A DNA stretch of 64,000 nucleotides, from positions 27,518,788-27,582,787 of the forward strand of contig CM039508.1 in assembly GCA_022432975.1 (NCBI GenBank). Direction: 5' to 3'. Shown here one piece after another: positions 56,223-64,000 of the stretch. This DNA is from Begonia masoniana (Eukaryota > Streptophyta > Magnoliopsida > Cucurbitales > Begoniaceae). The first letter of the stretch is position 1. Every line of letters starts with the position of its first letter. The notes beneath the pieces are model-generated. The model saw only the letters and a program-made list of their open reading frames with translations. It was not told where the DNA came from and did not search any database. The translations under genes and the position numbers were made by a program.

Positions 56223-56240
56223 ACTTATCATCATCACTCT

Positions 56241-56879
56241 TGTAACGCCCCGAATTATATACAACCGGTTCGCTACTCATAACCAAGAAATTTTGGACTA
56301 AATTAAAACTTCGCTCAAAAGTCAAAATTTGCAATTTTTCTAAAACCTCAAAATGTTAAAACTTGCAGCGGAAATTCTTTCGAACAGAATGAAGTTAAGC
56401 AAAGCCATAAAACAATGTTAAAAAAAATCGGTCGAAATATTAAGAAAATAATTCGGCCGGAAGGAATGAAGGCTTAAGCGTGAAATACTTAAAGTTCATA
56501 AAAGTCAAATACATCATCCGCTGAACAAAGCCAACGAAAAGAGACGGAAACAAAACCGATGGCTTCAACCAATGACGTCAGCCGGATGGTTCATTCATCC
56601 AGCCTCTGCCGACTACAAGATGACAAAAGACTTCTACTCACATCATTCGATAGATTTAATACACGACATCTACCGATGGCTCAACGACAAAACTTCTACT
56701 ACATCATCCGATGGCTTCTACTGAAGACATCGTCCGATGGATTTAATACACGACATCCACCGATGGCTAAACGACAAAACTTATACTACATCATCCGATA
56801 GATTTAATACACAACATCCACCAGTGGCTAAACGACAAAACTTCTACTACATCGTCCGATGGCTTCTACTGAAGACATC
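56241..56879 (-). mobile_element. E8: LTR fragment, E6/E7 family, interrupted by E7
   Basis: Starts TGTAACGCCCCGAATTAT in copia-flanking DNA and is homologous to the E6 LTR start, with CCGATGGCT and ATCATCCGATGG repeat units at 56640-56870. E7 inserts after ACATC (56875-56879). The remainder should lie to the right of the window. Confidence 0.75.
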
Positions 56880-57023
56880 TGTAGCACCCGGTTCCATTGA
56901 ACCAAAATTTAATTTATTATTTATGATGTACTTTTATAGAAGGGTTGGGGGAGTTATTGATTAGGTTAATAAATAATCAGGCGAGGGCATGATGGTAATT
57001 AGAATTTTACATAGTGGATAACG

Positions 57024-57030
57024 TATTTAA
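57024..57030 (+). promoter_or_regulatory. Candidate TATA box in E7 LTR
   Basis: TATTTAA in GATAACGTATTTAAGG, conserved in E6, E7 and the solo LTR at 6522 (the E7 3' LTR reads GTATTAAAGG). Transcription would start about 30 nt on, near CAGTGAGAG. Confidence 0.5.
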
Positions 57031-58249
57031 GGAAAAAGTTCAGTGAGAGTAACCGCCACTGTTTCATTTCTTTTTACCTCTCAGCTCGACAGATTTCCCC
57101 TAGGCGATTCCCCTCCAACCAAGGTGAGTTTTGACTCGATTACTTGCTGTTTTTAGTGTCTAGATAACTGGTGGATGGCTATGTGTGCATTTTAGAAGTA
57201 CAGAGAGTGAGGGATGGGATTTTGGGTTAAGCGATGAATCGGGAATGGCGAAGAACAGAACCCCCAGAACTAGCCCCTTTAGATTTCCTAATGTTTATAA
57301 TGAAGTTTAGTAATGCTATGCTTATATTTTAGGTGAGCCAGCTCTTGGAATATCCTACTACCAGGAACTCTCGGTGAAGCTAGGTAAGTGAAGTATTGTG
57401 TGCGCCTTCGGGCCTACATCACAAAACAGTAGGTTTATGCATGCTTGAGTATTTTCTGTATGTTATGCATCATATTTTTGAAAGAATAAGAAAATGAACT
57501 TTCATGTATCATTATGGAAAGACAAGTACAGATTGAAATGCATTGGCGGTTAAGGGAATTAATCAACCCCTTAACTGATGAAGAGGATTTATACATTGGG
57601 AGAACTGATCCTACTCCCAAGGGAACTGAGGGATCAGAATAGCTATTAAGGGAATTCATCCACCCCTTAACTGATGAAGAGGATGTATAACATTAGGAGA
57701 ATTGATCCCACTCCCAAGGGAATCAAGGGATCCGATCAGTAAATAAACGATGTGCAACTGAGATGAGAAAGTAGAAACTGCATATTCAGGATTCATGTTT
57801 CAGCATATCATTTCATTATTGCTTTACTTACTTAGCATTAGGCTAATAGATAAATTTTATGATGTAGGCGTTGAGGATACCACAGGTGAATTCCCTGAGT
57901 TTACTGATGAATAGTTGGAGTTGGAGGAGCACTTCTCTATCTCGAACTCGTATACTGATGAGGCAGTTTAACTGATGTCAGTTGGTGTGAGGTTTCAATT
58001 GACAATGTTACAATTTAAGTATGTTGAGTTTTTATGGCAGTAGTGGTTATTGTATTTTGGAACATGTTAGGAATTCTCTGATAAAAAAACATTTCGTTGG
58101 GTTTTAATGTTGGTTCTTACTGGATTTTGAGTAAATGCAATGATTTGAATTGTTTTCTGGATGGTTTCGATGAAGTAAATTCCTCTCTATAGTAGAGTTG
58201 TGTTTGTATAGCGAGGAGTAGTTGAAATGTCGTTCTGTTGTTCTGATTT

Positions 58250-58620
58250 CTATCGGAAGATGTCTTTAATAAAGCCATCGGAAGATGTCTTTAATAAATC
58301 TATTGGATGATGTCTCTGGAAAAGTCATCGGGTGATGTCTTCAGTGGAAGCCATCAGAAGATATGAGTAGAGTTTTGTCGGAAGATGTAGTGTATTAATC
58401 TTACCGGAAGATGTAGTTAAAGTCTTGTCGATTAGTTAACGGAGGATGTCGTTGTTAAATCTATCGGTGGATGTTGTGTTTTAAAACCTATCGGAGGATG
58501 TATGAAGTGTTTTGTCGTTTAGTCACCGGTGGATGTAGAATAAAGTCGATCGGATGAGAGAAATCATCCGGCTGACGTCATCGGAAGATGTAGAGAATAT
58601 TTTGTCGTTTGTGACCGGAA
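58250..58620 (+). repeat. Degenerate ATCGGAAGATG repeats
   Basis: About a dozen copies of a GAAGATGT or GGATGT core with ATCGG, spacing variable. This is the same LTR zone as the 61-bp array in E6 and the 48-bp array at 7938. Confidence 0.6.
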
Positions 58621-58909
58621 GAAGTCCTTTGCCATCAGTTTCAGCCTCTTCCGCTGACTTTGTTCAGCGGCAGATGCGTTTGACCTTTGCAACTCTTAAA
58701 GTATTTTCGCGATTTAAACCTTTATTTCTCTTGCCCGATTATTTTTAATATTCCAAGCGATTATCCAAATATTGTTTTTATGGTTTTGTTTAACTCTATT
58801 TTTGCTTAAATGATTTCCGCTGCAAGTTTCTAAAATATGATTGAAATTTTAGTCACGTATGGGCTTTTGTTTGACGAACAGGGTTCAGATAACTCGGGGT
58901 GTTACAGTA

Positions 58910-58921
58910 TGGTATCAGAGA
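58910..58921 (+). other. E7 primer-binding site (iMet type)
   Basis: TGGTATCAGAGA, 3 nt after the LTR, eleven of twelve bases matching TGGTATCAGAGC. Confidence 0.9.
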
Positions 58922-58989
58922 CATTCAGTTAAACCGTTCAAAAGATTACTCATCAGTGCCAATCGTTGCATGGAAGTACTCCAACGACT

Positions 58990-59049
58990 GTAAGTGTTTA
59001 TGTTAGCTTTAGTTATTGAATATTTATGAGGATAGTTAACCTTGCACCG
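58990..59049 (+). other. Leader intron candidate with damaged acceptor (E7)
   Basis: Donor CAACGACT|GTAAGTGTTTATG at 58990. The place where relatives have GTGCAG|GAA reads GCACCG|GAA (59044-59052), so AG is CG. Confidence 0.5.
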
Positions 59050-59061
59050 GAAATTAGTAAT

Positions 59062-60867
59062 ATGGCTAGACGACCCGGAAGACCAAGATTGCCTAGGGAG
59101 GAGATACCAACTCTGAGACATGAGGAGAACTCTAGTGTAATCAGGCAGCTGACGGATTTGGTACGTCAACAGACTGATATAGTGCAACAGCAGTCCGACC
59201 AGTTAGGAGTACTATTGAATCGAGAAGCACAAGGAAGTGCCAACTCGGGCCATGGCAATGAGCATACAGGGGACAGATTTCGCAGGCTTCAGCCGCCCAC
59301 ATTTGATGGAAGATCATCTAACCCGATTGTTGCTGAAGAATGGTTGAGGAAGATTGAAAGCATGCTCCGATGTGCCAACGTCGGAGAAGGAGACAAGGTC
59401 ACCCTGGTGACGTTTCATTTTGCTGGAGATGCCCAGCTTTGGTGGGAGACAATTGAGACCACCACTAACATTCTGACCATGACTTGGTCTCAGTTTAAGG
59501 ACACCTTCTTTGAGAAATATTTTAGCAGCACTGTTCAGGCCGCGAAGAAGGTGGAGTTCATGAACTTGAAGCAGACAGGATCCGTGGCTGAGTACGTTAG
59601 ACAATTTGAGTCCCTTTCCAGATTCGCTGGACACTTTATTCACAGAAACGAAGATAAGGTGTTTCAATTTATGAATGGACTGAAGCCAGAGGTGTACAGA
59701 GGGGTCAAGTTTTTAGGTTTTAAAGGTTTGCCTTTCAGTGATGTTGTGTCCACAGCATTGGAGGTGGAAGAAGCTGAATTGAACTGTGCTGGACCAAGGG
59801 AAACCCCGAGAAAGCTTGTTCAACCACCACCGCAGAGAGGAGTGAAGAGGCACAATGAAGGCCAGTATAGTCAAGGAATAGGAAAGAAAGTACCACATAC
59901 CAAGACATTTCCTCTGTGCCCGAAATGTTCAAAGAATCACCCGGGCGAGTGTAGATTTGGGACGAATAAGTGTTTTAACTGTGAAGAGGTTGGACACTCA
60001 TTCAGGGATTGCCCAAAGCCTAGAATCACCCGTTGCTTCAACTGTAACAAAGTCGGGCATATCAACAGAGACTGCCCAACTTTGAAGGGCGGACCTGCCA
60101 AGATTAAACCAAGAATATTCTCCATGATGGAGTCAGGTGATGAGGACCAGCCTGCTGTAGTGTCAGGTACTGTATTGATTAACTCTATACCTGCTTTTAC
60201 TTTGATAGATTCGGGTGCAACTCATTCTTTTATAGCCTCTGCATTTGCTGATAAGTTAGATGTACGGTTTACTCCTACTGAGCATGTGTTTAACGTAGCA
60301 TTGCCTTTTGGTGAGCGCATGCACTCCAATCAAGTGATGCCCGATAGTATTGTGTTAGTAGGAAATATGAATTTGTCTACTGACCTCATTGTTATGGACA
60401 TAATGGGATTTGATGTAATCCTAGGAATGGATTGGTTGTTTAAGCATTATGCCACAATAGATTGTAGGACTGGAATTGTTAGTTTTCAACCCCCTGGTGG
60501 TTTAAACCATACCTTCCGAGCTCTTAAGAAGAGTAAGGAAATGACTGTGATGACTTCTGTTGGTTGTAGACCCTCCCCCTGCAGAGAGTATTTGTGCTTT
60601 TTGGCCTGTGTTTTAGACACACAACTAGTAGAAAAATCAAGCCCCAAAAATGTCTTAATTGTCCAAGACTTCCCTGAAGTATTTTTAGACGACCTTCCAG
60701 GTTTACCACCATATAGAGAGATTGAATTTGTTGTAGATGTTTACCCCGGCGCCGAGCCTGTGTCTAAAAATCCATATAGACTAGCACCTACAGAACTTAA
60801 GGAATTGAAGAAACAGTTGGAGGATTTATTGGAGAAAGGGTTCATAAGCCCTAGCTTTTCACCATGA
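59062..60867 (+). pseudogene. E7 gag-protease part of Gag-Pol
   Basis: Chosen start MARRPGRPRLPREE at 59062, aligned with the E5 and E6 gag starts; an upstream in-frame ATG (59026) lies inside the leader intron candidate. Coiled, Gln-rich QLTDLVRQQTD segment (residues 35-50). Capsid with RFRRLQPPTFDGR and WSQFKDTFFEKYF. Zinc knuckles CFNCEEVGHSFRDC (about residue 304) and CFNCNKVGHINRDC (about 325). Protease TLIDSGATHSFIA (about 380). Linker [22 protein letters not shown] at 60865-60867, where relatives have Trp, ends this frame. Gag builds cytoplasmic particles and protease matures the polyprotein. Confidence 0.9.
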
Positions 60868-63549
60868 GGTGCACCTGTCCTTTTTGTCAAAAAGAAAGAT
60901 GGATCAATGCGTATGTGCATAGACTTTAGAGAATTGAATAAGCTAACTGTCAAGAACAAGTATCCACTGCCGAGGATTGATGATTTATTTGATCAGCTTA
61001 AGGGTGCAAGAGTTTTCTCTAAGATTGACCTTAGGTCTGGTTATTACCAGTTGAAGGTTAAATCTGAAGATATCTCAAAGACTGCCTTTCGCACAAGGTA
61101 TGGACATTATGAGTTTTTGGTTATGTCTTTTGGTTTGACAAATGCGCCAACAGCCTTCATGGATCTTATGAATAGGGTGTTTAACGAGTATTTGGACAAG
61201 TTTGTCATCGTATTCATAGATGACATTCTAATCTATTCTAAAACTAAGGAGGAGCATGCAGGACACCTAAACTTGGTGTTAGGATTGCTGAGGCAGCACC
61301 AACTTTATGCCAAATTTTCTAAGTGTGAGTTTTGGTTGGACAGAGTTCACTTTCTTGGTCATGTGATCTCTGGAGATGAGATATCTGTTGATCCAGCCAA
61401 GGTTCAAGCAGTTAAGGAATTGCCCCAACCGAAGAATGCTACGGATATCAGGAGTTTTCTAAGACTAGCAGGATATTATAGAAAGTTCATTGAAGAATTT
61501 TCGAAGATTGCTACACCCCTTACTATGTTAACAAGGAAAAATATGAAGTATAATTGGACTGATAAATGTGAATCCAGTTTCCAGACCTTGAAACAGAAAC
61601 TAACCAATGCTCCAATTCTGACCCTTCCTGTCGATAATGGTAAGTTCAGCATATATTGTGATGCATCCAAAGTTAGACTTGGTTGTGTTTTGATGCAAGA
61701 TGGAAAGGTTATAGCTTATGCTTCTAGGCAGTTAAAAGTGCATGAAAAGAATTACCCTACACATGACTTAGAATTAGCTGCTGTGGTCTTTGCATTAAAG
61801 ATTTGGAGGCACTACCTGTATGGACAAGCTTGTGAGATATTTTCGGATCATGAAAGTCAAAAATACATTTTCACGCAGAAAGAACTGAATATGAGGCAAC
61901 GTAGGTGGTTAAAGTTTGTCAAAGATTATGATTTCGAGATTAAGTACCACCCTGGCAAGGCGAATGTAGTAGCTGATGCTTTGAGTAGAGTGACTCCTTC
62001 AGTCTCTGCATTGATTCTAGAGATACCATTGGCTTTAGATACAGAATTCCAAAGATATAACCAGGAAGCTGTGTCTAGTGTGTCAGCAATGCTTTCGGCC
62101 ATGTCTTTGAGGCCTACTATTTTGGTGAGAATAAATGACGTTCAAATGAATGACACTGAATGCAATAAGTATAAGTTGAGCATGGATTCTACTGACAAGT
62201 CGGATTTCAACTGCTCAGTTCATGGAAGTCTCAAGTTTCGAAATAGATGGTTTGTTCTGGCTGATACTGAACTTATAAAGGAAATCCTATCTGAGGCACA
62301 TTCCTCCAAACTCTCTGTTCATCCTGGAAGTACGAAGATGTACAAAGATCTCAAGCAACATTATTGGTGGCCAGGTATGAAAAGAAGTGTGGCGGAGTAT
62401 GTGGAGTCATGTCTGATCTGCCAGCAAGTCAAAGCTGAACATCAGAGGCCTGCTGGAACATTGCAACCTTTACCAGTACCCGAATGGAAATGGGAACAAA
62501 TAACTATGGATTTTGTTATAGGATTACCTAGAACAGCAAAGGGTCACGATGCAATTTGGGTAATAGTTGATCGTTTAACCGAATCTGCTCACTTTCTACC
62601 AATGAAGATAACATACTCGATGGATCAACTGGCTGAGTTGTATGTGCACGAAGTTGTTAGACTGCATGGAGTTCCAAGCACCATAGTTTCAGACCGAGAC
62701 TCCAGATTTACATCTAAGTTTTGGAAAAGTTTGCATAAGGTTATGGGAACACAGCTTAGTTTTAGCACAGCTTTCCACCCTCAAACAGATGGACAATCGG
62801 AAAAGACTATTCAAACATTGGAAGATATGCTCCGTGCATGTGTATTGGACTTTCAAGGTTCATGGAGCAAATACTTGTCCTTGGTAGAATTTTCTTATAA
62901 CAACAGTTTTCAGGCAACGATAGGCATGGCACCATACGAGGCATTATATGGACGAAAGTGCAGATCTCCATTATATTGGGATGAGGTTGGAGAAGCACAA
63001 TTGATTGGTCCTGACATTGTGCAGCAGACAGTGGAGAAAATTGCTCTTATCCGACAGAGAATTTTGACAGCTCAAAGCCGGCAGAAAAGCTATGCAGACA
63101 AAAGACGAAGAGAATTAGAATTTGATGTTGGTAATGAAGTTTTCCTTAAGGTGTCACCTTTCAAAGGAGTCGCAAGATTTGCAAAGAGAGGCAAGTTGAA
63201 CCCCAGATATATAGGACCTTTCTCAATCTTGAAGAAAATTGGGAAGTCAGCTTATCAACTACAGTTACCAGCCTCCTTAGAGAGAATCCATAATGTGTTT
63301 CATGTTTCCATGTTAAAGAAGTGTGTTCGAGATCTATCTCAAGTCGTAGAACCTCAGAGTATTGAAGTCCACCCCACTCTTACTTATAAAGAGAAATCAG
63401 CAAAAATCTTAGATTATGCAGTGAAGGTATTACGCAACAAAGAAGTTCCACTGGTAAAAGTCTTATGGCATAACCAGAACATTGAGGAGACAACTTGGGA
63501 GCGCCAGCAGGACATGATAGACCAATATCCAGAACTATTTAGGTACTGA
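60868..63549 (+). pseudogene. E7 pol: RT, RNase H, integrase, chromodomain
   Basis: Same frame as the gag part, open to TGA at 63547-63549. [39 protein letters not shown]. RNase [30 protein letters not shown]. Integrase: HHCC finger ending [11 protein letters not shown], core [18 protein letters not shown] (Asp codon about 1211 from the gag start) and GQSEKTIQ (Glu about 1247), the DD35E spacing. GPF-like [11 protein letters not shown], then a chromodomain-like tail [10 protein letters not shown] to [13 protein letters not shown]. Full family length. Labelled pseudogene only because it is separated from gag by a stop. Confidence 0.92.
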
Positions 63550-63571
63550 ATTTTGAGGACAAAATTCTTTT

Positions 63572-63584
63572 AAGGAGGGTAGAT
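63572..63584 (+). other. E7 polypurine tract
   Basis: AAGGAGGGTAGAT immediately before the 3' LTR. Confidence 0.85.
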
Positions 63585-64000
63585 TGTAGCACCCGGTTCC
63601 ATTGAATCAAAATTTAATTTATTATTTATGATGTACTTTTATAGAAGGGTTGGGGGAGTTATTGATTAGGTTAATAAATAATCAGGCGAAGGCATGATGG
63701 TAATTAGAATTTTACATAATGGATAACGTATTAAAGGAAAAAGTCCAGTGAGAGTAGCCGCCACTGTTTCATTTCTTTTTACCTCTCAGCTCGACAGATT
63801 TCCCCTAGGCGATTCCCCTCCAACCAAGGTGAGTTTTGACTCGATTACTTGCTGTTTTTAGTGTCTAGATAACTGGTGGATGGCTATGTGTGCATTTTAG
63901 AAGTACAGAGAGTGAGGGATGGGATTTGGGGTTAAGCGATGAATCGGGAATGGACGAAGAACAGAACTCCCAGAACTAGCCCCTTTAGATTTCCTAATGT
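63585..64000 (+). repeat. E7 3' LTR, start only
   Basis: TGTAGCACCCGG, nearly identical to 56880 onward with a handful of differences (for example GTATTAAAGG versus GTATTTAAGG). Cut by the window end. Confidence 0.9.

Larger units (their letters stand above)
56880..58906 (+). repeat. E7 5' LTR (2,027 bp)
   Basis: TGTAGCACCCGG to CTCGGGGTGTTACA. Candidate intron 57384-57867 (AAGCTAG|GTAAGTG to TATGATGTAG|GCG) with two TTAAGGG units (about 57545-57725). ATCGGAAGATG-type repeats at about 58250-58620. Confidence 0.9.
56880..64000 (+). mobile_element. E7: nearly intact Tekay-like chromovirus, 3' end outside window
   Basis: 5' LTR (56880-58906), PBS, leader, gag-pol (59062-63549), PPT and the first 416 bp of the 3' LTR, all on the + strand. 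The two LTR starts agree closely in the visible part. The coding region has one in-frame TGA (60865-60867). The element is the youngest-looking in the window. Confidence 0.9.

Overview
This window is plant nuclear DNA made almost entirely of transposable elements stacked inside one another. I see no host gene, rRNA, tRNA or CRISPR. The diagnostic features are Ty3/gypsy polyproteins with CCHC zinc knuckles, aspartic protease, RT with an F-I-D-D or Y-F-D-D motif, RNase H, HHCC/DD35E integrase and a chromodomain-like tail. Primer-binding sites match plant initiator tRNA-Met (TGGTATCAGAGC-like), 5-bp target duplications flank several insertions, and fragments of a hAT transposase and of Ty1/copia are present. 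An angiosperm is certain, a eudicot is likely, the species cannot be named, and a pericentromeric or heterochromatic location is inferred.

Layout. 1-882 is the start of a minus-strand LTR cut by the window edge, and 883-1218 is the tail of a plus-strand LTR. A decayed hAT transposase (1219-1410 and 12806-13446, plus strand) is split by E1 (1411-12805, minus strand), a degenerate Ty3/gypsy element that itself carries a plus-strand solo LTR (6522-8574). An old chromovirus-like element, E0 (plus strand), supplies protease and pre-RT sequence at 14041-14887. It is split by E2 (14888-22944, plus strand, perfect GTTCC target duplication) and resumes with RT, RNase H and integrase at 22945-25316. 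Its 3' LTR (25319-26003, then from 40182) is split by E5 (26004-40181, minus strand, decayed Tekay-like gag-pol), whose 3' LTR holds a coding-free LTR element of LARD type (26701-32299). Beyond E0 lies a copia remnant (about 40370-40674). It is split by E6 (40680-56222, minus strand, perfect ACTTA target duplication), whose pol is split by a 4.7-kb solo LTR (45557-50232, perfect CCTTA target duplication). Finally an LTR fragment, E8 (56241-56879), is interrupted by E7 (56880 to beyond 64000), an almost intact Tekay-like element with one in-frame TGA.

The most interesting signal is in the long LTRs of the Tekay-like families, which differ in primary sequence. Each has the same order of parts: a strong splice-donor consensus (GTAAGT), a conserved GCCTTCGGGCCTACA-type motif, a tandem array of units rich in short inverted repeats, an ACTTGCTAAGC-type branch-site candidate, and a GATGTAG or GGTGTAG acceptor. 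The arrays are unrelated in sequence between families (26-30, 33, 23, 97 and 89 bp units). In E1 and E2 they differ strongly in copy number between the two LTRs of one element. E6 shows the same effect with a 61-bp array outside this interval. A second compact candidate intron (60-64 nt) lies between PBS and gag in every element where that region is visible, and in E7 its acceptor AG reads CG. I infer an LTR-borne leader intron that hosts hairpin minisatellites; transcript data would be decisive.

How the parts work together: the autonomous-type elements (E6, E7 and formerly E5) encode capsid, protease, RT/RNase H and a chromodomain integrase. E1, E2 and the LARD carry LTR, PBS and PPT but little or no coding capacity, so they probably depended on proteins supplied in trans. 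Most nonsense codons in E5, E6 and E7 have the form expected from C-to-T change, as in methylated, silenced repeats.
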